The notes under the pieces are model-generated. The model saw nothing but the letters and a program-made list of their open reading frames with translations. It had not been told where the DNA came from and did no database searches. From Circinella umbellata (lineage: Eukaryota; Mucoromycota; Mucoromycetes; Mucorales; Lichtheimiaceae), in NCBI GenBank assembly GCA_025093555.1, contig JAIWNF010000029.1:1-64000 (forward strand): a stretch of DNA of 64,000 nt, read 5' to 3'. Positions 11,505-22,504 of this stretch are shown here, piece by piece (the stretch's first letter is position 1; each line of letters starts with the position of its first letter). The position numbers were made by a program, and so were the translations under genes.

Positions 11505-11630
11505 GAATGTTTTCATCCAAAAATCTAAGGCGTTTAACCGTACTCTTTACTACTGCTCAAAACTGTTCTATAGGATTAAACTTTCAAGAGAGTAAGTATG
11601 GCCCATCTTAATAGATACAATAAGCCATAT
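11505..11630 (-). pseudogene. Tc1/mariner transposase relic
   Basis: The plus-strand text here (TTTAACCGTACTCTTTACTA, then CTCAAAACTGTTCTATAGGA) parallels positions 4316-4430 of the Tc1/mariner gene, covering its NPIEQFW-S/V-V-K-S-K-V region. The similarity is clear for about 120 bp, with many substitutions. Flanking sequence cannot be aligned by eye. This is a much older, degraded copy of the same family. Confidence 0.65.
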
Positions 11631-12687
11631 GGGAGACAACGAATTACAGGAATGGGATTTATAATTACTTAAGAGTGAATGAAGCCATGATCTACAGTAA
11701 AATCCAAATGCTGCTACAATTTCCGTTTGCAATAGGGAATTGTGAAACTTTCAGTGTGTGAGAATATAAGGTTCACATATTCTGTAACTTGTATTATATA
11801 AGTCATTCCTTTATCCTATGATGACTCATTTTTTAACCCATCCCCTCGCCTTCTATGTTAGACTCTGTATGTACTTTTCCTGCATTTTATTTTATTTATG
11901 ATATAAACATGATCTATTATATTAATATATGCGCACATTTATGATGCATACATTTTAGAATTATCTATATAGAATTTATTTTTAAAGAAGATGTTTTATT
12001 TTTATGTATTTAATTTTTTTTTATATCGCTAGTAGTTCAAAAACCTATAATTGCTTTCTTGTACACTTAAATCAAGTTTCGTTCTTATAAATTAATCGTA
12101 ACTCTTTTTCAACTTTTACAAACAAATATACTTGACATATCTTTTTATTTACACAAAGTGAAAAAAAACGCCATTGTTTATATATCAAATGACAATACAC
12201 ACCTATCTATCTACGGCTATATATTGAAACCGCTATTTTATATACGTAGATTTGTGAGTGTTTCAACTTTGGTTCAATCATAAGATAGCCCCAGCCAGAT
12301 GTTTTATGGGTAGAAACAGAAAGTAGCTATATGTTCCATTGACAGAAGACGCTAAACATGTATTGTCAATAATTATTATTGAGATTGAAGGAGAATAGAC
12401 AAGAAGGGCGCCCCTATATCTTTAAACTTTAAACTAACACAGCTAGCCAAATTGGGGAATTACAGAAAGCGTTTCAGATTATAATCCAATTTCATTGGCT
12501 AAAAACTCTTTCTTCTAACTACCGCCCGGTGAGCTGCATATATAAGTTCTCTTACTTTGAAGTTCATTCTTTTCTCCTTTATAATTAACTTCCTTGGAAT
12601 GAACTGAGTAATCTAAGCAAGAAACAAAAAACAAAAAAAAAAAAACAGACATATACCAAGAACCATCTGCAAAATATATATAAAAAA
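11631..12687. other. Intergenic, upstream of F-box gene
   Basis: AT-rich with no supported gene. A CATATATAAG TATA-like element near 12537, about 150 bp upstream of the F-box start, could be its core promoter. A poly-A stretch at about 12626-12646 lies in the presumed leader. Confidence 0.4.
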
Positions 12688-14715
12688 ATGAATTCACCTA
12701 AAGTAAGAGCTGAAAAACGTCGGGCACCAGAAAGAAGATATAAAAATGAGTTACGAGGGGCCTGGAATATGATGACATGTAGTCCAGAAGACCCTACAGG
12801 GTATCTTATTGCTGGTCATTGCTATAAAGACCACGGAAAACAAAAAAAAGCAATCAAGGTTTTCAACATGGGCTTGAATCAAGTTTCAATAAAGCACAAG
12901 GAATATGAAGCATTACGTCAAGGAAAACAAGAGGCAGAATCACGTAAAAACAAACGTATGGATATTCTGGGTCTGCTTCCACTCGAAATAATTCATTCTA
13001 TTTTTGATAATTATTTTGATCGAAACTCCATCACACCTTATTCACGCGTATGTTCAACTTGGCGTAATATTATTCTTAATTATTCTAAATTCTGGGAACG
13101 ATTATATTTCGGAAGCGTGGATCCAAACAGTACCCCAGCGCCACCACACCATATGCTTTTACCTTCCATTTCTCAACATGTACAAGAAGTTGAAATATCT
13201 TATGACAGACGAATAGAATTACTATTCAGAATTCTTCGAACCGCCAACTTTTCGAAAATGTGGTCCTTAAAGATTCTACAATATAAAACTAGTAAGTAAT
13301 TATAACAAGAACAAAGAACATTCGAATTAAAAATTACTAGTTATTTTTTTATGAATTAGATGAATTTGAATATCCTATCCCATATACAGGATTGTCTTCC
13401 GCCTTGAATGCGTTTTCCAAGACATTGACGCTCCTAGATCTAGAATTAAAAACCGAGAATACTCATCTTCCGACCTTATCGGATGTTATTAATATTTGCA
13501 ATAATCTCACAAAGTTACGATATGTTGTCAATTCTGATAACCAAGTATTAATACCAATGACAATAACAGCACACCATGAAACATTATTGAAAGAACTTGT
13601 ATTTTCCTCAAGATGTGATGGAGACAAAATGAATTGCACCGAGTTACAAAAACTGTTGAAACATTCCCCATACCTTTCAAATTTGGTCATGTATTACTGT
13701 GACGATAACATTTATACCGTAATTCAAAAATATGGCCAGAGCATCCAACAACTTTACGTACATCATAGTCAGGCGCCCCACTACGTTCGTTCATTCGAGG
13801 CCGAGTTGACCGACGGTGAACCTATTGTATTGAGTAATAATAATTCACTTGGCTTAAAACATATTGAAGTCTCATATTACTTCGCCATGTTCGTTATTAC
13901 AATTGATTAAGAGTCACCATCTAACATTATCCTATTTATCGATTACTTTGGTTGAGGGTACGAATAGTAATGACAACGACTGGAAAAAATGGGCAGATGT
14001 TTTCCAATCGTTTCCGTTGATAAACTTACTCGGACTCAACTTGTGCACGTATGGTATGGATCATGATGACTCAAGAATTTGTAAATATATCTTACCTGCT
14101 ATCATAGGACCATTCAACAACGACACCTGTGTCAGCAACCAAAAGACACCTAATTTACAATGGTTAAAGATATATAGTCAAGGCATGATTTCAAACACTG
14201 TATTGGATGCAATCACTGAAATGCCCACATTTACAGCACTTATTTTGGATGGGTGTCATTTTAATTCTCATAAAATGTACGACGTTTTAAAAGAATTTCA
14301 AAGAAGAAGTAGCAAGAATACCATTCTCACAGCAACAACACCTTTATCACCACCACCACCATCATCATTGTTAACAACGCTCCATGTTGAGGGAGTTTCC
14401 GGACTAAACAATGCCATTTTCTTAACTGCATCTAACATCAAAAGTTTGACTCGGCTTACTATTGATTATTCTCTTCATCAAGATCCTACGGTTTACAAAA
14501 GGTTGGCACAGAACATTTCCAAACTACCGTTACTCAAGTGGTTGCGACTTTGTAATGTAGATATCAAAATAGATTATTTGAAGATACTTGCTACTAGTAA
14601 TTCTTTATGTTTTATTGACCTTAATTGTATATTTATGGATTTCGGTTATTATGAACTCTGTTCTATTGCAAAAACTTCATCTAATGATCTAATAATAAGA
14701 GATGTGTTTTACTAA
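12688..14715 (+). CDS. TPR / F-box / leucine-rich-repeat protein
   Basis: Exon 1 is 12688-13291 and exon 2 starts at 13360 (GTAAGT donor, TTAG acceptor, in phase). Residues about 25-85 form a short TPR-like helix pair (KKAIKVFNMGLNQVSIKHKEYEALRQ). Residues about 92-135 form an F-box (MDILGLLPLEIIHSIFDNYF...CSTWRNIILN). The rest is LRR-like, with repeated LxxLxL strands. F-box proteins normally recruit substrates to SCF ubiquitin ligases, and the LRR part would be the substrate receptor. There is one defect: near 13865-13911 the frame must change. This can be read either as a one-base frameshift, which keeps a leucine-rich LLQLIKSHHL segment, or as a 43-nt intron (13869-13911) with a poor GTCTCA donor, which restores a 638-aa product. 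Two decayed relatives lie at 7873-8258 and 44845-45465. Confidence 0.72.
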
Positions 14716-15375
14716 TATAACCAGTACTCATGGTGATCATAGTGAATGGTAAAAGTAGAGGTGATAATTTTATATATTATCGTACGTACGGAAATAAAAT
14801 AAAATATCAAGTCAAAGTAACTAAAAAGCGATTATGAAAAACATCATGATCTGCGTTGTATATAGTATATATCATATGCTATTTCGGATGATATGTACAA
14901 GCTACTACTAGTTCTCTTTCTCTAGAGAGAGAGATGATGTATTTTCACTCCCATTTTATTTTTTCCTTCTTCACTTTATATTATCATATATGAAAGTTTT
15001 GTTATTATTACGTGAGATGACATACCCTTTCAATAAAAAAAAAACAAGGAATATCTACTTCATTCAAATATTAAAAGAGATAATATAAATTTTTTAAAAT
15101 TTAATCAATGTGTATCATATAAAAGAATTGCTTTTTGCATAAGCAGAATAATAATAAAAAAAAAGAGAAAATAACAATATGCAATGATAAAAAAAAAAGA
15201 CGAAGAGAGATAGAGTTAGATTACAATAATAAGAATGAAGAAAAATGGATGAATGTATATATATATGTGTGCGTGTGTGTGTGTGTCTGTGTGTGATATG
15301 ATATGATTTTTTTTTATATATAAAAAAAAATAACAAATTGTTTTATATAGTTTGTGTTGTTGTAATAATAATAAT
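14716..15375. other. Convergent intergenic region with (GT)n tract
   Basis: This is the shared 3' region of the F-box gene and ADE6. It holds GT-rich repeats at about 15266-15295, a GAGAGAGA patch near 14923 and several A/T homopolymers. Nothing else is seen. Confidence 0.55.
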
Positions 15376-18300
15376 TTAATAGTTATCGCCAACCCATTTA
15401 CGAGCGTTACGGAAAAGACGAAGCCATGGACCTACTTGACCCCAATTTTCATCCACAGGATACCATGAATTACTTTCTTTAAGAACAACACGTTCAGGAT
15501 GTGGCATCATGGCCAATACACGACCATTAGGTGTTTGAACAGCAGTAATACCTTCAGGGGATCCATTAGGATTATAAGGATATTGTTCAGTTGCTTTTCC
15601 ATAATTATCCACATAGCGAACAGCAGTTAATCCTTGTTCTTTGAAGGAGGCTAATACATCCTTATTTTCAAATTGAGCATAACCTTCACCGTGAGCTACA
15701 GCAATAGGGAATCTTGAACCAGACATACCATTCAAGAAAATACTATTGGTTTCTTGAATTTCAACCATCACTGTACGTGCTTCAAATTGTTCACTCTTAT
15801 TACGCATAAAACGTGGCCAGACACCTTGAGCACCAGGAATCAATTCAGTCAAATTACTCAAGAATTGACACCCATTACATACACCTAAAGCAAATGTATC
15901 TTGACGTTCATTGAAAAAGTGAGAGAATTCGGCACGTGCGTGAGGATGTAAAAGAACCGATTTGGCCCAACCAGCACCAGCACCCAATACATCACCATAA
16001 GAGAAACCACCACAAGCAGCTAAACCAACAAAGTCCTTTAATGACACCTTTTGTGAAATGATATCTGTCATATGAACATCTACAGCTTCAAAACCAGCTA
16101 AATGGAATGCAAATGCCATATCAATTTGACCATTGACACCTTGATCACGTAAAATAGCTACACGAGGACGTTTAGTAAGACCTGCAGTGACATCTTGAGT
16201 AGGATCAAATGTAAGTTCATAATGAAGACCAGGATCCTTGTTATCCAATACATTATCATATTCAATCTTGGCACAATCCGCATTATCACGATGAGATTGC
16301 ATCAAATAAGAAGTCTTGTTCCATAATCGGAATAATTCAATACGGCTAGCAGCAAATACAGATTGTTTACCAAAGTTGAATGAAATGATATCTTGTTCAT
16401 CATCGGTATGGGGTGTCACCGTACCCATCTTATAAGTAGTCACACCAGCACCCGACATCAATGTTTCAAATTCATTCAAACGATCTTGTTCAACTTGAAC
16501 AACAGCACCCAATTCTTCATTATAAAGAGCAGCAACAACATCCCCATTTTGTACAATGTCATCCAATTGAACTTGAGCACCTACGTGACCAGCAAAACAC
16601 ATTTCAACAATAGTAGCAAATAAACCACCATCGGATCGATCATGGTAAGCCAAAATAAGACCTTCTTGTTCTTTAGCATATTGCATAGCATTAAAGAAAT
16701 TCTTGAGAACAACAGGGTCTTCTACATCAGGAGCTTCATGACCAATTTGTTTATATACTTGAGCAAGAGAAGAACCACCCAAACGTTGTTTACCATTAGC
16801 AAGATCCAAAAAGACCAACACTGTATTTTGAACATTACGTAATTCAGGTGTATATGTCTTGTGATTATTGATGACAGGAGCAAAACCAGTAATGATCAAT
16901 GAAAGAGGAGCAGTGACTTCCTTATCGCCTTGTTCATCATTCCATTTCATCTTCATGGACATGGAGTCTTTACCGACAGGAATAGCAATACCAAGTTGAG
17001 GACAAAGGTCAAGACCCACGGCTTGAACGGCATCGTAAAGACCAGCCCCTTCACCTTCATGATTAGCAGCACACATCCAATTGGCTGACATGCGAATATG
17101 TCCGATATCTTTAATATTGGCAGCAGCCATGTTGGTAATACATTCACCTACAGCCATACGAGCCGATGCAGCAGGAGATAATAAAGCCAAAGGTGTACGT
17201 TCACCCATTGCCATGGCTTCACCTGTAATAATATCTTGACCATAAGAAGTTGTAGTAACAGCAACATCAGCGACAGGTACTTGCCATGGACCCACAAATT
17301 GATCACGAGCGACTAATGCAGTAATAGAACGATCACCAATAGTAATCAAGAATGATTTGGATGCGACAGCAGGTAATTGAAGTACACGAGAAGCTGATTC
17401 AGTCAATACATCAGTGACTGTAGTAGCTTGAGGTAAATAGGATTTCAAACTAGAATCAAAAGGTACACGCAATGGATTACGTGTTTCAGTGACACGGGAC
17501 ATTTTAGGTGGTTTACCAAAAAGAACAGGCATAGGAAGATCAATAGGAACATTCTTCAAAAGAGAATCCTTGACAACCAAACGTTTTTCAGCCGTAGCCG
17601 TACCCACAATAGCATAAGGACAACGTTCACGAATACACAAATCTTCGAAAACCTTAATTTTGGCAGGTGACACAGCAAGGACATAACGTTCTTGAGATTC
17701 GTTACACCAAATTTCCATAGGAGACATACTATTATCATCACAAGGCACTTTACGAAGTTCAATTTCAGCACCTAAATCACTATCGTGAACAATTTCAGGA
17801 AGTGCATTGGAAAGACCACCGGCACCTACATCGTGAATAGATTCAATAGGGGTATTTTCACCCAGAGCATTACAGAAATCAATGACTTGTTGAGCACGTC
17901 TTTCCATTTCTGGATTATCACGTTGAACAGATGCGAAATCCAAATCAGCACTGCTTTGTCCAGAAGCCATGGAACTAGCAGCACCACCACCCAAACCAAT
18001 CAACATACTGGGACCACCAAGAACAATTAAATGAGCACCAGGATTAATGGGTTTCTTTAAGACGTGGGCGGGACGAACACTACCTACACCACCAGCAATC
18101 ATGATAGGTTTGTGATAACCACGAATTTCAGATGTAGTTTCAGTCACAGGGACTTGTTCAGCAAATGTACGGAAATAACCTGTGATTGCAGGACGACCAA
18201 ATTCATTATTAAATGCAGCACCACCTAAAGGAGCTTCCATCATAATATCAAGTGCAGAAGCGACATGACTTGGACGACCAAAATCAGTTTCCCATGGTTG

Positions 18301-19564
18301 AATATGACCAGGAATTAATAAATTAGAAACGGTAAAACCAACAAGACCGGCCTTTGGTTTAGAACCTTGACCAACAGCACCTTCGTCACGAATTTCACCA
18401 CCAGAACCAGTAGATGCACCAGGGAAAGGAGAAACAGCAGTAGGATGGTTATGTGTTTCAACCTAAAGTATAAAATCAATTCATCAATATCGCTTTTTTT
18501 TTTTTCCCCCCTTCATTCAAAAAAATCCCCTCCCCCTCCCGTTTCTCTCTCTCTCTTTTTTTTTTTTTTACCTTTGCAAGATAATGGACATCTTCTTCAT
18601 AATGTTCATAAGAATTATTGGATGCAACAGAAGGAGCAAATCGAGTTGCTTTAAAACCTTCCAAGACAGCGGCATTATCCGAATAAGCTGACAATGTATA
18701 TTGAGGACTGACTTTATGTGTATTACGAATCATACCAAATAATGAATGAGGTTTTTTATCATTATCAATTGTCCAATCGGCACCAAAAATCTTGTGACGA
18801 CAATGTTCTGAATTGACTTGAGCAAACATGAATAATTCCACATCGGTAGGGTTTCGTTTTAATGCATCCCCACTTCCAACAAAGGCTTCAATCAAATAAT
18901 CAATTTCATCTGTCGCTAAAGCTAAACCCAATTCCTTATTGGCCTTGACCAATTTTTCACGTGCAATATCAGCATTAGCCATACCGTCTTGACCTAATAA
19001 TTCGACAACTGTCAAAGGAGCAGGTGTACCATGCTTGAATACGGATTCGGAGGCAGGTAATTCTGTATTGACAGTTTGTGTCATTCGATCGTGTAACAAG
19101 TCAGAAAAAGTAGATAATTCATGAGTTGATAAGGGTGATGCATCGGCTTTGGTAATATAAAAGGCAACACCCCGTTCGACGCGTTCGACTTGATTTTCAA
19201 GCGTACACAAGTGTGCAATGTTGGTAGCCTTGGAAGACCAAGGTGAAATAGTACCGGCACGTGGAACAATAATGACAACGGTTGCCTGAGAAGGTTGTTC
19301 ATTGGTACTCAAGAAATGAGCAATAGTAGAAGCACTTGTATTATCAATGGGGTTATTACCATAATGTAAAAGACTACGTAAGATCTTGCCTTCACTGGTA
19401 GATTCGTTTTGTAATACTACTTTAGTTTCTTCTGATCGTGGTTGAACAAAATGAACAAAAAGTCCAGCAATACTTGTCACTGAAGGAACTTTTTTTTGAA
19501 TATCCTTGAGAATACTCTTGCTCTTAAATTCAGAGAGAGCAGAAGTACCAGGCAACACCAACAT
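15376..19564 (-). CDS. ADE6: Phosphoribosylformylglycinamidine (FGAM) synthase
   Basis: Two exons on the minus strand, 19564-18572 and 18462-15376, encode about 1359 aa, close to the ~1350 aa usual for the large eukaryotic PurL. It catalyses the fourth step of de novo purine synthesis: FGAR + glutamine + ATP to FGAM, in the cytosol. The order is an N-terminal PurS-like domain, a linker/AIRS-like synthetase with the signature [20 protein letters not shown] just after the intron, a second AIRS-like half ([20 protein letters not shown]...), and a C-terminal class I glutamine amidotransferase. The amidotransferase has the nucleophile Cys in GVCNGCQ and a PHPER motif near the end. The intron is 109 nt with a long T/C-rich tract. 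The ATG at 19564 is the first in frame downstream of an AG-repeat leader. It is divergent from GTP cyclohydrolase I. Confidence 0.97.
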
Positions 19565-20727
19565 GCGCGTTTTTTTTTTCTTTTGAAAAAGGGGGAAAGG
19601 GTGAAGGGAAAAGAGAGAGAGAGAGAGAGAGAGGGCAAAAAAAAAAAAAAAAGTGGGTGTATGTGGGTAGATCCAAAAAAGAGCGGGGATTATAATGTTT
19701 CCTTTTATGTTAAAACAAATCTTTAACCATCTGCATCTCAGCTTTGAACGGCCCCCCAAAAAATACCTCAGATATCTCTTTTTAATATATTAGAACCAAT
19801 ACACAATTACCTTCTAAAAGAAAAAACCGTCTCAAAGGGAAAAGATTAGTCAAGATGCATCTATTTTAAACCAAAGCCACCACCCAAACTCATCTTTTTT
19901 TTCTATTATTGATGTTATTTTCTCCCTTCCCAACTCCCCTAACTCAACAACCTTTTTTCTTTTTAATCAATAACAGTTTTTTTTGTTTTGTTTTTCTTTT
20001 TTCCTTTTGATATTTTTGAAATCAACCTTAAAAAAATGGGGTAAAAGGTTCACTTATAGAAACCTATTCTGTTTGAGAGAGATTCATAAGCTGAGTTTTT
20101 TTTTTTTTTAAAAAAAAATGAACCCCATTGCATAAGACAGGGAAACTTGTCAAATGAGTCCCCTCCCCCACATGTCAAAACCCCCCCCCCTTATTATTTT
20201 TTGCCCTTTCTTTAATGTATTCAAGTTCCATGATAATAGCTTAAAAAGAAGTTGTTTATGAAAAAAACATAGTTCATTTTATATATGACATTCTTCTTTT
20301 TTGTTTGTGTCGACCCTCTTCTTTATAATATGAATTGACCCTTCAGAAAAAAAAAAAAAAAGAAACAAAACTTTTTTTCTTTCTTTCTTTTTCTCCCACT
20401 CCCCCAATTGTTTTCTTTCTCCCAATGAATTCTATTATCATTCTATTTCCCAATTCACCCAATAAAAAATAAGCATGAAAAATGATGGTTTCATACGTAG
20501 CCCCATCCGCAAAAGAAAAGATCCGTGCGAAAATCCATTCCTTTTTGATCCAATAAAATTGACTCAATTTTCTATATAAATTTAAACATTTCCGGTCACA
20601 AACAGTATATTTTTTTTCATAATCTCTTTTTTTTTTTTTTACTTTCTTTTTTTTTATTATTACTACTCTCCTGGTTCCTGCCATACTTTCCACCCCCCCC
20701 CGGTTTATTAAGGAATAGAATAAAACA
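19565..20727. promoter_or_regulatory. Shared divergent promoter region ADE6 / GTP cyclohydrolase I
   Basis: This is 1.16 kb between two divergent start codons. It contains a (GA)n tract at about 19612-19634, several long T/A and C runs, a TGACTCA site at 20560-20566 (the consensus of Gcn4/Bas1-type bZIP/Myb regulators) and a TATATAAA box at 20573-20580, about 150 bp before the GTP cyclohydrolase ATG. The motifs are seen directly. Their use is inferred. Confidence 0.5.
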
Positions 20728-22038
20728 ATGTCATTCGAAGACGAATCAAAACTTACACTTTCTCCTTCTCAATCGTCTATTATGTCTACTCGTTCAGTCA
20801 TTAGTCGACAAGGAACTCCTGTTGATATTGATGGTCTTAGTTATCCAAGTAAGTTTTTCTCTTTTTTTGTGTTAATACTAGATAAATATAGATAATAAAA
20901 TTCTAATATATGATTACCCAAAGGTAAAGGAGCAAGAGTAAGAAGAGATGAATCTGAAAAAGAAAAAGAAGAAAGAACAGCCAAAATTGCTGAAGCAGTA
21001 AAAACTATATTATCATGTATTGGTGAAGATCCAGAAAGAGATGGTTTATTAAAAACACCTGAAAGATATGCCAAAGCATTAATGTTTTTTACAAAGGGTT
21101 ATGAACAAAATATTCGAGGTAAAATAAAAAAAAAGAAGCCGTTTTCTTTGAGGGGGAGGGAGTAAAAACAAAAGGTTCATTTTTTATTAAGCTTTCTTTT
21201 TGTTTTTTTTATAGATGTGATCAATGATGCGGTATTTGAAGAAGGTAAAATATATAAATAGATATAGGGACGGGATAAAAGAAAAGAAATGAAATGAAAT
21301 GAAATGTATATTGATATTTATATATATAATTTATAGATCATGATGAAATGGTGATTGTAAAGGATGTTGATGTATTTTCATTATGTGAACATCATATGGT
21401 ACCTTTTACGGGTAAAATTAGTATTGGTTATATTCCTAATCGTCGAGTCGTTGGACTTAGTAAATTAGCTAGAATTGCTGAAATGTTTACAAGAAGGTAA
21501 GGGAGTTTTTATGTGTTGGATGTCAAAAAAAGAGGGCGGAGGCAGGAGGTAATTTTCTCACGGGGGGAGGAACGAGTATATTTTTTTAACCTATGGATTT
21601 TTTAAAAAAATAGATTACAAGTTCAAGAAAGAGTGACTAAGCAAATTGCTACTTCACTTATGGAAATTTTACAACCACAAGGTGTTGCTGTTGTCATGGA
21701 AGCATCTCATTTGTGCATGTGTATGCGGTACGTATAAATTTTTTCGTTCGTTTTTTATCAAGCAGTTATTCTTTTATTGTGATTTATGCTAAAACTATTC
21801 TTTTTAAAAAACCATTTTCCTCCTTTTTTTTTTTGGCCATTCATGCAGTGGTGTACAGGTAAAATTAATTAAATAATTGGGGGACAAGAGGTTTTAAAAT
21901 AAATAGGAAAAAAAGCTGACCAAATTCATTTTTTTTATTTAGAAACCTGGTAGTGCGACAACAACCAGTTGTATGATGGGTTGTTTCCGTAGTAACCCAA
22001 AAACTCGGGAAGAATTCTTGACACTTATTCGACGGTAA
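20728..22038 (+). CDS. FOL2: GTP cyclohydrolase I
   Basis: Seven exons (20728-20848, 20924-21118, 21215-21244, 21337-21496, 21614-21727, 21849-21858, 21943-22038) encode about 241 aa, the normal size for fungal enzymes. It converts GTP to 7,8-dihydroneopterin triphosphate, the first step of folate/pterin synthesis. Zinc ligands are visible as C132 and H135 in [10 protein letters not shown] and C203 in EASHLCM. The substrate-binding region includes [17 protein letters not shown] and the CMRGVQKPGS segment. Residues 1-50 are a variable Ser-rich extension. Exon 6 is only 10 nt (encoding the end of Arg plus Gly-Val-Gln), but the conserved RGVQK sequence requires it. It is divergent from ADE6. Confidence 0.95.
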
Positions 22039-22504
22039 TTAAGGTCTACCTTCATCAATTTCTGTTTTTTTTTTAGCATGTTCAACCGTACTTTTTATAA
22101 ACTATTATCCCAAACACCCTTAAATCCATTATAAATATAAACAATTCCCCTCTTATTCCATTCTTACAAAATTATATATTTCAAATTACATAAAGATGTT
22201 GTCCCTCTCTCCTCCCTTTTCCTCCTTGTTCCCTTTTTATCTTTATACTCTGTGTGTGTTTTTTATTTTCGTTCTTTTCTCTCTCCCTCTCTCTCTCTGT
22301 TCTATTATAGTATTATTATCTTTCTTTCTTTTTTTAATAATAGATCTCTGTTTTTTTTAATGTATTCTCAACAATACTGTAAATATAAAAATAAAATAAC
22401 ATAATTATATATAAATATAATATACAAAAAATAAAATAATGTGGGGTAAAGGTAAAAATGTTATACAAAAAAATTAAAATATAAAAATTATAACAAAAAA
22501 AAAA
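22039..22504. other. Convergent 3' region
   Basis: 3' flanks of GTP cyclohydrolase I and the gene on the opposite strand. CT-rich around 22200-22300 (TCTCTCTCCCTCTCTCTCTC near 22278), then AT-rich with AATAAA-like signals. No gene. Confidence 0.5.

Noticed and set aside
12515..12697. 60-codon minus-strand ORF before the F-box gene
   Set aside because: It is made of a poly-A/T leader read backwards, overlaps the F-box start and has no domain.
16393..18030. Plus-strand ORFs across ADE6
   Set aside because: They are antisense shadows of a conserved enzyme gene.
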